Shown piece by piece: positions 55,973 through 64,000 of a stretch of DNA of 64,000 bases. How positions within the stretch are numbered: position 1 is the first letter of the stretch; every line of letters begins with the position of its first letter. The stretch spans positions 1 to 64,000 of the forward strand of contig JANQFL010000009.1 of the NCBI GenBank assembly GCA_028277845.1, given 5' to 3'. The translations under genes and the position numbers were made by a program. The DNA is from Sneathiellales bacterium (GTDB taxonomy: Bacteria > Pseudomonadota > Alphaproteobacteria > JANQFL01). The notes under the pieces are model-generated. The model worked only from the letters and a program-made list of their open reading frames with translations. It searched no databases and had not been told where the DNA came from.

Positions 55973-58320
55973 TGCCAAACGAATCAAACACGATTAAGAA
56001 AGTCGCCGTGATCGGCGCGGGCGTCATGGGCAGCGGTATCGCCGCCCACGTCGCCAACGCCGGCATCCCGGTCGTGCTGCTGGACATCGTGCCCGAAGGG
56101 GCCGAGAACCGCAGCGTCATCGCCGAGGGCGCGGTGCAGAAACTGCTCAAGCAGAAGCCCGCGCCGCTGATGCACAAGCGCAACGCCAAACGCATCACCA
56201 CCGGCAACCTGGAAGACGACCTCGAGCTGGTCGCCGATTGCGACTGGATCTGCGAGGCCATCATCGAGCAGGTGGCGCCCAAGCACGACCTGTACAAGCG
56301 CCTCGACGGCGTGCGCAAGCAGGGCTCCATCGTCACCTCCAACACCTCGACCATTCCGCTCAACAAGCTGGTCGAGGGCCTGCCGGAAAGCTTCGCCCGG
56401 GACTTCGCCATCACCCACTTCTTCAATCCCCCGCGCTACATGCGGCTGCTGGAGCTGGTGGCCGACGAAAAGACCCGTGCGGATGCCATGGACGCCCTGC
56501 GGGCCTTCGGCGATGTCGCGCTGGGCAAGGAAGTCGTGGACTGCAAGGACACGCCCGGCTTCATCGCCAACCGTATCGGCATTTACTGGTCCTACACGGC
56601 CTTGAGCGCCGCCTACGATTTCGGCCTGACCGTCGAGGAAACCGATTCGATCGTCGGCAAACCCATGGGCATTCCCAAGACCGGTATTTTCGGCCTGATC
56701 GATCTGACCGGCATCGACCTGGCGCCGCACGTCAACGCCAGCATGCTGGACCTGCTGCCCGACAGCGATCCGTTCTGCCAGGCCTTCAGGGAAGATCATC
56801 CGCTCAACGCCCAGATCATGAAGATGATCGGCGAGGGCTATACCGGCCGCAAGGGCAAGGGCGGCTTCTACCGCATGGTCAAGGACAACGGCCGGCGCAG
56901 CAAGGAAGCCCTCGACCTGACCACCGGCGAGTACCGGCCGACGGTCAAGGCCAAGCTGGCGTCGGCGAAAGCCGCCAAGAAAGGCCTGCGGACCCTGGCC
57001 GAGTATGACGACAAGGGCGGCCAGTACGCCTGGCACGTGCTCAGCCGCGTGCTGTCCTACGCCGCCATGCTGGTGCCGGAGATTTCCGACGACATCGTCT
57101 CCATCGATAACGCCATGAAGACGGGCTATGCCTGGAAGTACGGTCCGTTCGAGCAGATCGACCAGCTCGGCACCGAATGGTTCGCCGAGAAGCTCGAGGC
57201 CGACGGCCTGCCGGTGCCCGAAATCGTCAAGGTGGCGGCCGGCCGGCCCTTGTATAAAGAGGAGGGCGAGACGGCCTACTACCTGACTCTGTCCGGCGAC
57301 TATGCCGAGATCGCGGTCGACGAAGGCGCCTGGATGCTGGCCGACAAGAAACGCGGCCGCGAACGCATCGACGGCAACAAGTCGGCCTCGCTCTGGGACA
57401 TCGGCGACGGTGTGGTCTGCCTGGAATTCCATTCCAAGATGAATTCCATCGACGCCGAGATGACCGAGATGCTGGCCAAAGCGGCCAAGATCGACAAGAA
57501 GGGCTACAAGGCCCTGGTCATCGGCAACGACGCCGACAACTTCTGCGTCGGCGCCAATATCGGTGTCGCCCTGTTCGCCGCCAACGCGGCCATGTGGCCG
57601 GTCATCGAGCAGGCCATCTCGGCCCTGCAGAACGCATTGATGGCGTTGAAGTACGCGCCGTTCCCGGTGGTCGCCGCGCCCGCGGGCATGGCGCTCGGCG
57701 GCGGTTGCGAAGTGGTGCTGCACGCCGACGCGGTGCAGCCCCATGCCGAGAGCTATATGGGCCTGGTCGAGGTCGGTGTCGGCCTGCTGCCGGCCGGCGG
57801 CGGGACCAAGGAACTGACGACCCGGGCGATCATGAACCCGAAACGACCGGGCGGCGCCATGCCGGCCATCGCGTCGGTGTTCGAGGCCATCTCGACGGCC
57901 AAGGTCGCCACCTCGGCCGAGGAAGCCCGCGACATGCTGATCGTGCGCCCCGGCGACACGGTGACCATGAACCGCACCCGCGTCCTGCCCGACGCCAAGG
58001 CCAAGGCGCTGGCGCTGGCCGAGGATTACACGGCGCCGGAACCGGTTGAAATCAGCCTGCCCGGCGCCACGGCGCGGGCGGCCTTCGACATGGCCGTGCA
58101 GGGTTTCGTGCTGCAGGGCAAGGCGACCAAGTACGACTCGGTCGTTTCCGCCGCGGTGGCCAACGTGGTCAGCGGCGGCGACACCGACATCAAGGACGTC
58201 ATCACCGAGAAGAAGCTGCTGCAATTGGAGCGCGACGGCTTCGTCTCTCTGATCAAGAACAACGCCACCCTTGACCGGATCGAGCACATGCTCACCACCG
58301 GCAAGCCGCTGCGCAATTAA
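55972..58320 (+). CDS. fadN: 3-hydroxyacyl-CoA dehydrogenase/enoyl-CoA hydratase, FadN-type
   Basis: 782 residues. The dehydrogenase comes first (VAVIGAGVMGSGIAAHVANAG, HFFNPPRYM, DTPGFIANRIG; about residues 5-440). The crotonase domain comes last (about 460-700) with FCVGANIG, ALGGGCEVVLHAD and GLVEVGVGLLPAGGG, both catalytic glutamates present. This dehydrogenase-then-hydratase order is that of Bacillus FadN, opposite to E. coli FadB/FadJ. With the thiolase before and the 596-residue dehydrogenase after, it makes a FadNAE-like set. Confidence 0.9.
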   Translation: MPNESNTIKKVAVIGAGVMGSGIAAHVANAGIPVVLLDIVPEGAENRSVIAEGAVQKLLKQKPAPLMHKRNAKRITTGNLEDDLELVADCDWICEAIIEQVAPKHDLYKRLDGVRKQGSIVTSNTSTIPLNKLVEGLPESFARDFAITHFFNPPRYMRLLELVADEKTRADAMDALRAFGDVALGKEVVDCKDTPGFIANRIGIYWSYTALSAAYDFGLTVEETDSIVGKPMGIPKTGIFGLIDLTGIDLAPHVNASMLDLLPDSDPFCQAFREDHPLNAQIMKMIGEGYTGRKGKGGFYRMVKDNGRRSKEALDLTTGEYRPTVKAKLASAKAAKKGLRTLAEYDDKGGQYAWHVLSRVLSYAAMLVPEISDDIVSIDNAMKTGYAWKYGPFEQIDQLGTEWFAEKLEADGLPVPEIVKVAAGRPLYKEEGETAYYLTLSGDYAEIAVDEGAWMLADKKRGRERIDGNKSASLWDIGDGVVCLEFHSKMNSIDAEMTEMLAKAAKIDKKGYKALVIGNDADNFCVGANIGVALFAANAAMWPVIEQAISALQNALMALKYAPFPVVAAPAGMALGGGCEVVLHADAVQPHAESYMGLVEVGVGLLPAGGGTKELTTRAIMNPKRPGGAMPAIASVFEAISTAKVATSAEEARDMLIVRPGDTVTMNRTRVLPDAKAKALALAEDYTAPEPVEISLPGATARAAFDMAVQGFVLQGKATKYDSVVSAAVANVVSGGDTDIKDVITEKKLLQLERDGFVSLIKNNATLDRIEHMLTTGKPLRN

Positions 58321-58339
58321 GTTAAGGAGACATCGACCG

Positions 58340-60130
58340 ATGCCGACTTATCAGGCCCCCGTGAAGGACATGCGGTTCCTGCTGCACGAGTTTCTGCAGA
58401 TGGACCGCTATGCGAACGTACCCGGTTTCGAGGAAGCGACGCCCGACCTGGTCGACGCCGTGCTCGAGGAAGGCGCCAAGCTGATGGAAGAGGTCATCGC
58501 GCCGCTCAATCAGGTGGGCGACGCCGAAGGCTGTACCTGGAACGACGGCGAAGTCACCACGCCGACCGGTTTCAAGGACGCCTACAAGGCCTATTGCGAG
58601 GCCGGCTGGGGCGGATTGACCGCCGATCCGGAATACGGCGGCCAGGGTCTGCCGCACGTCATCGGCTTCGCCATGAGCGAGATGATGACGTCGGCCAACC
58701 TGGCCTTCGGCATGTATCCCGGCCTGACCCACGGCGCCTACGAGGCCATTTACCGCCATGGGTCCGAGGAGCAGAAACAGACCTACCTGCCCAAGATGGT
58801 GACCGGCGAATGGACCGGCACCATGAATCTGACCGAACCCCATTGCGGCACCGATCTCGGCCTGATGCGCACCAAGGCGGTGCCCCAGGACGACGGCACC
58901 TACCGGGTCACCGGCACCAAGATTTTCATCTCGGCCGGCGAACACGACATGTCGGACAACATCATCCACCTGGTGCTGGCCAAGATTCCCGGCGGACCGG
59001 ACGGCATCAAGGGCGTGAGCCTGTTCATCGTGCCCAAGTTCATGGTCAACGACGACGGCAGCCTGGGCGAACGCAACGGTGTCGCCTGCGGCTCCATCGA
59101 ACACAAGATGGGCATCCACGGCAATTCGACCTGCGTCATGAACTACGAGGATGCGGTCGGCTATCTGGTCGGCGACGAGCACAAGGGCATGCGGGCCATG
59201 TTCACCATGATGAATGCCGCCCGCCTCGGCGTCGGCATCCAGGGCCTGGGCATTTCCGAGGTCTCCTACCAGAACGCCGTCGCCTACGCCAAGGACCGGC
59301 TGCAGGGCCGCTCCATCACCGGGACCAAGGCGCCGGACAAACCGGCCGATCCGATTATCGTGCACCCCGACGTGCGCCGCATGCTGCTGACCATGAAGGC
59401 GTTCAACGAAGGCGCCCGGGCACTGGCCCTGTGGACCGGCCTGACCATCGACCTGGCCGAAAAGCATCCGGACGACGAGGTGCGGAAGGAGTCGGAGGAC
59501 CTGGTCGCCCTGATCACGCCGGTGGTCAAGGCCTACCTGACCGACGCGGGCTACGAGAACGCCACCACCGGCCAGCAGTGTTACGGCGGCCACGGCTACA
59601 TCAAGGAATGGGGCATGGAGCAGTTCGTGCGCGATGCCCGCATCGCCCAGATCTACGAGGGCGCCAACGGCATCCAGGCGCTCGATCTGGTCGGCCGCAA
59701 GATCCCGGCCAATATGGGCCGCTCGCTGCGCCGCTTCTTCCATCCGGTCGATGCGTTCCTGCAGGACAACCTGGGCAACGCCGAGATGAAGGATTACGTC
59801 ATGCCCCTGGCCAAGGCCTTCGCCCGCCTGCAGCAGGCCACCGCCCACATCGGCGAAAAGGGCCTGAGCAATCCCGACGAGGCCGGCGCGGCGTCTTCGG
59901 AATATCTGCGTATGTTCGGCCTGGTGGCGCTCGGATACATGTGGGCGCGCATCGCCCAGGTGGCGCAGGAACGGCTGGCCGAAGGCACCGACGACAAGGC
60001 GTTCTACGAGACCAAGCTGGTCACCGGCAAATTCTTCATGGAACGGCTGCTGCCCGATACCGGCGCGCTGCTGTCCAAGCTGACGGCCGGTTCGGCGACC
60101 ATGATGGCGCTCGACGCCGACGCTTTCTAA
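58340..60130 (+). CDS. fadE: Acyl-CoA dehydrogenase, long form (FadE of FadNAE type)
   Basis: 596 residues from ATG 58340, behind AAGGAGA. Contains MNLTEPHCGTDLGLMRTKA, GTKIFISAGEHDMSDNIIHLV, CVMNYEDAVGYLVG, YGGHGYIKEWGMEQFVRDARI and IYEGANGIQALDLVGRK, then an extra C-terminal helical domain. Matches the roughly 590-residue acyl-CoA dehydrogenases encoded with fadN and fadA. It oxidises long acyl-CoA. A hairpin with TTTT follows. Confidence 0.9.
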   Translation: MPTYQAPVKDMRFLLHEFLQMDRYANVPGFEEATPDLVDAVLEEGAKLMEEVIAPLNQVGDAEGCTWNDGEVTTPTGFKDAYKAYCEAGWGGLTADPEYGGQGLPHVIGFAMSEMMTSANLAFGMYPGLTHGAYEAIYRHGSEEQKQTYLPKMVTGEWTGTMNLTEPHCGTDLGLMRTKAVPQDDGTYRVTGTKIFISAGEHDMSDNIIHLVLAKIPGGPDGIKGVSLFIVPKFMVNDDGSLGERNGVACGSIEHKMGIHGNSTCVMNYEDAVGYLVGDEHKGMRAMFTMMNAARLGVGIQGLGISEVSYQNAVAYAKDRLQGRSITGTKAPDKPADPIIVHPDVRRMLLTMKAFNEGARALALWTGLTIDLAEKHPDDEVRKESEDLVALITPVVKAYLTDAGYENATTGQQCYGGHGYIKEWGMEQFVRDARIAQIYEGANGIQALDLVGRKIPANMGRSLRRFFHPVDAFLQDNLGNAEMKDYVMPLAKAFARLQQATAHIGEKGLSNPDEAGAASSEYLRMFGLVALGYMWARIAQVAQERLAEGTDDKAFYETKLVTGKFFMERLLPDTGALLSKLTAGSATMMALDADAF

Positions 60131-60143
60131 GACCCGTGAACCA

Positions 60144-60178
60144 GCCGGGCCGGTGCGACCGCCGGCCCGGCCGCTTTT
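60144..60178 (+). terminator. Intrinsic terminator-like hairpin after fadE
   Basis: GCCGGGCCGG (60144-60153) pairs perfectly with CCGGCCCGGC (60162-60171) around an 8-base loop, followed by CGCTTTT. It lies 13 bases beyond the fadE stop. It may end the fadH-fadE transcript or reduce read-through to the downstream set. Confidence 0.6.
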
Positions 60179-60216
60179 CACGCACAACGAGAAACGACGA
60201 GTAGGGACGAAACACG

Positions 60217-61362
60217 ATGACGGCAATGCTTCCGCGCGTAACCATGGACGAGGACCTCGAACTGTTCCGCGACGCGGCGCGCAAGTTCATGGAAAAGGAG
60301 ATCATCCCCAACCACGACCAATGGGAAAAGGACGGCGTCGTCAGCCGCGAGGCCTGGCTCAAGGCCGGCGAGGCGGGACTGCTGTGCCCGACCATGCCGG
60401 AGGAATACGGCGGCTCCGGCGTCGACCGGCGCTACAGCGCCGTGGTGATGGAGGAACTCTCGCGCGCCTTCGCCTCGGGCCCGGGTTTCTCGCTGCATTC
60501 CGACATCGTCGCGCCCTACATCCTGCATTACGGCTCGGACGAACAGAAACGGGAATGGCTGCCCAGGATGGCCCGGGGCGAGGTGATCGGCGCCATCGCC
60601 ATGACCGAACCCGGCACCGGCAGCGACCTGCAGAACGTCAAGACGACGGCCATCGCCGACGGCAACGAACTGGTGATCAACGGCCAGAAGACCTTCATCA
60701 CCAACGGCCAGAACGCCGACCTGGTGATCGTCGTGTGCAAGACCGATCCGGGCGAGGGCGCCAGCGGTGTGAGTCTGGTGCTGGTCGAGGGCGATCGGGA
60801 AGGCTTCCAGAAGGGCCGCAATCTGGACAAGCTCGGCCTCAAGGCCCAGGACACCTCGGAACTGTTCTTCTCGGACGTGCGCGTGCCGACCACCAACATG
60901 CTGGGCGAGGAAGGCAAGGGCTTCTATTACCTGATGCAGGAACTGCCGTGGGAGCGGCTGCAGATCGCCATCATCGGCATTGCCGCCGCCCAGGCCGTGC
61001 TCGAGGAAACCATCGCCTACACCAAGGACCGCAAGGCCTTCGGCCGCTCCATCTCGGAGTTCCAGAACACCCGCTTCAAGCTGGCCGAACTGAAGACCGA
61101 GATCCAGGTCGGCCAGGTCTTCGTCGACCGCTGCCTGGAGCTGATCGTCGAGGACAAGCTCGATGTGGCCACGGCGGCCATGGCGAAATACTGGATCAGC
61201 GACCTGCAGTGCAAGGTCATGGACGAATGCCTGCAACTGCACGGCGGCTACGGCTATATGTGGGAATACCCGGTGGCCCGGGCCTACGCCGATTCGCGGG
61301 TCCAGCGCATCTACGGCGGCACCAACGAAATCATGAAGGAACTGATCGGCCGCACGATTTAG
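60217..61362 (+). CDS. Acyl-CoA dehydrogenase
   Basis: 381 residues, standard length. AMTEPGTGSDLQNVKTTA, INGQKTFITNGQNADLVIVV, RKAFGRSISEFQNTRFKLAE, QLHGGYGYMWEYPVARAYADSR and IYGGTNEIMKELIGRTI. The tail matches short-/long-chain dehydrogenases using ETF. Third acyl-CoA dehydrogenase of the cluster, followed by a thiolase 50 bases on. Confidence 0.92.
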   Translation: MTAMLPRVTMDEDLELFRDAARKFMEKEIIPNHDQWEKDGVVSREAWLKAGEAGLLCPTMPEEYGGSGVDRRYSAVVMEELSRAFASGPGFSLHSDIVAPYILHYGSDEQKREWLPRMARGEVIGAIAMTEPGTGSDLQNVKTTAIADGNELVINGQKTFITNGQNADLVIVVCKTDPGEGASGVSLVLVEGDREGFQKGRNLDKLGLKAQDTSELFFSDVRVPTTNMLGEEGKGFYYLMQELPWERLQIAIIGIAAAQAVLEETIAYTKDRKAFGRSISEFQNTRFKLAELKTEIQVGQVFVDRCLELIVEDKLDVATAAMAKYWISDLQCKVMDECLQLHGGYGYMWEYPVARAYADSRVQRIYGGTNEIMKELIGRTI

Positions 61363-61412
61363 TATGGTACGATACCTGTTAAACGCATTCAGGGACAGGA
61401 AGGACGCAAGAC

Positions 61413-62621
<1,209 letters not shown>

Positions 62622-62658
62622 GCGCACGACACGAACCGAGTTCAAGGGAAGCAAGATC

Positions 62659-64000
62659 ATGATCGACTACACCGTCGACGGCGACGGCATTGCCACCATC
62701 ACCTGGGACATGCCGGACCGCTCCATGAATGTGATGAACGTGGAGTCCATGACCGCGTTCGCCGACGCCATGACCAAGGCCATCGAGGACGACGCGGTCA
62801 AGGGCGTCGTCATCGCCTCGGGCAAGAAGGACTTCATCGCCGGAGCCGATCTGGAGATGATGCTCAACACCATGCCCGACGATGCCGCCGGGGTGATGGA
62901 GCGCATGGCCGACATGCAGGGCATGTTCCGTACGTTGGAAACCTCGGGCAAACCGTTCGCCGCCGCCATCAACGGCACGGCGCTGGGCGGCGGCTACGAG
63001 ATCTGCCTGGCCTGCCACTACAGGGTCGCGGCCGATAATCCCAAGGCCCTGATCGGCCTGCCGGAAGTGACCATCGGCCTGCTGCCGGGCGGTGGCGGCA
63101 CCCAGCGCCTGCCGCGCATGATCGGCATGCGCGAGGCCCTGCCGCTGCTGCTGGAAGGCCGCAAGGTCAATCCGCAGAAGGCGCTCTCGAACGGCATGAT
63201 CGACAAGGTGGTGCCGGCCGACGAACTGCTGGCCGAGGCCAAGCGCTGGCTGCTGGAGGACGGGCCCAAGAACGCCAAGAAACCGTGGGACAAGAGCGGT
63301 TTCCGCATGCCCGGCGGCGCCGTGCAAAGCCCCAACGGCATGCAGACCTTCGTGGCCGGCAACGCCATGCTGCGCGAGAAGACCAACGGCAACTATCCGG
63401 CGCCGCTGAATATCATGTCGGCGGTGTATGAAGGCTGCCAGCTCGACATCGACACCGGCCTCCGGGTCGAGGCGCGCTACTTCGTCAACCTGATCCTGGG
63501 CGACGTGGCCAAGAACATGATCCGCACCCTGTTCTTCTCCATGGGTGAGGCCAACAAGCTGGCGACCCGGCCCCAGGGCGTCGACAAGGCAAGCTATTCG
63601 AAAGTCGGTATTCTCGGCGCCGGCATGATGGGCGCGGGCATCGCCTACGCCACCGCCATGGCCGGCATCGACGTGGTGCTGCTCGACACGACGGTCGAGA
63701 GCGCCGAAAAGGGCAAAGCCTATTCCGACGGCCTGCTGGCCAAACGTGTGAGCCGCCGCCGCATGACGGCGGAGGACAAGGACGCGACGCTGGCCCGCAT
63801 CCACCCGACCATCGACTTCGCGGATCTCGCAGGCTGCGACATGGTCATCGAGGCGGTGTTCGAGGACCGTTCCATCAAGGCCGACGTTACCGCCAAGTCG
63901 GAAGCGGTGATCGCCGAGGACGCCATTTTCGCCTCCAACACCTCGACCCTGCCGATCACCGGCCTGGCCGAGGCCAGCGCCCGGCCGGCCAACTTCATCG
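62659..64000 (+). CDS. fadJ: Enoyl-CoA hydratase/3-hydroxyacyl-CoA dehydrogenase, FadJ-type (partial)
   Basis: Open from ATG 62659 (AAGGGAAG upstream) to the end of the window, at least 447 residues; the 3' end is missing. The hydratase comes first (FIAGADLEMML, ALGGGYEICLACHY, GLPEVTIGLLPGGGGTQRLPR; both catalytic Glu). The dehydrogenase starts near residue 315 (VGILGAGMMGAGIAYATAMAG), with IEAVFEDRSIKA and ASNTSTLPI. This is the E. coli FadB/FadJ order, opposite to the FadN-type gene at 55972. With the thiolase at 61413 it forms a second beta-oxidation complex. Confidence 0.93.
   Translation, partial: MIDYTVDGDGIATITWDMPDRSMNVMNVESMTAFADAMTKAIEDDAVKGVVIASGKKDFIAGADLEMMLNTMPDDAAGVMERMADMQGMFRTLETSGKPFAAAINGTALGGGYEICLACHYRVAADNPKALIGLPEVTIGLLPGGGGTQRLPRMIGMREALPLLLEGRKVNPQKALSNGMIDKVVPADELLAEAKRWLLEDGPKNAKKPWDKSGFRMPGGAVQSPNGMQTFVAGNAMLREKTNGNYPAPLNIMSAVYEGCQLDIDTGLRVEARYFVNLILGDVAKNMIRTLFFSMGEANKLATRPQGVDKASYSKVGILGAGMMGAGIAYATAMAGIDVVLLDTTVESAEKGKAYSDGLLAKRVSRRRMTAEDKDATLARIHPTIDFADLAGCDMVIEAVFEDRSIKADVTAKSEAVIAEDAIFASNTSTLPITGLAEASARPANFI

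Noticed and set aside
55984-58287. 767-codon minus-strand open frame opposite the FadN-type gene
   Set aside because: Antisense of a clear dehydrogenase-hydratase fusion; no domain or ribosome site.

Overview
The window looks like chromosomal DNA of a high-GC alphaproteobacterium, most likely in or near the Rhodospirillales. This rests on gene content: a SAM-II riboswitch before metZ, the cysG-DUF2849-cysI-DUF934 block, an olsB/olsA ornithine-lipid pair, class I lysyl-tRNA synthetase, and aprMBA. No phage, insertion sequence, CRISPR array or rRNA operon was seen. Placement below class is inference.

Layout. 0.2-3.4 kb: metZ under a SAM-II riboswitch/terminator switch, and a radical SAM gene paired with a metal-ligand-poor metallophosphoesterase homologue. 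3.7-5.5 kb: tRNA-Gly(CCC) and ornithine-lipid genes. 5.8-9.6 kb: siroheme synthesis and sulfite reduction. 9.7-11.8 kb: DUF1499 protein, CobW-type GTPase, small hydrolase. 12-17 kb: a cqsA-type alpha-hydroxyketone autoinducer synthase between a soluble PAS hybrid kinase and a six-helix membrane kinase; this is the most striking locus. 17-23 kb: dehydrogenase, TerB-like protein, DinG-type helicase, lysK. 23-26.7 kb: a molybdenum hydroxylase pair (iorAB-like) beside regulator remnants. 26.7-38.3 kb: catabolic and housekeeping genes (class IV aminotransferase, S24 regulator, pyrD, FAH-family hydrolase, acyl-CoA dehydrogenase, MFS transporter, quinone oxidoreductase, hydantoinase/oxoprolinase A and B). 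38.5-41.4 kb: a PEP-CTERM secreted protein and a TPR protein.

41.5-50.1 kb is a sulfur-linked island on the minus strand: aprMBA (APS reductase with membrane anchor), a TIGR02186 periplasmic protein, a TauE/SafE exporter, an ArsR repressor with the cysteine spacing of the persulfide sensors BigR/SqrR, and a DctPQM TRAP transporter. 50.4-64 kb is a plus-strand fatty-acid/acyl-CoA degradation cluster headed by a MerR regulator with a clear palindromic operator. It holds three acyl-CoA dehydrogenases, 2,4-dienoyl-CoA reductase, two thiolases and two bifunctional hydratase/dehydrogenases with opposite domain orders; the last runs off the window end.

The genes suggest an organism that assimilates sulfate, handles sulfite/APS and probably reactive sulfur, degrades fatty acids and other carboxylic acids, makes ornithine lipids, and may use a Vibrio/Legionella-type ketone signal. 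All assignments come from reading the sequence; no database search was run.
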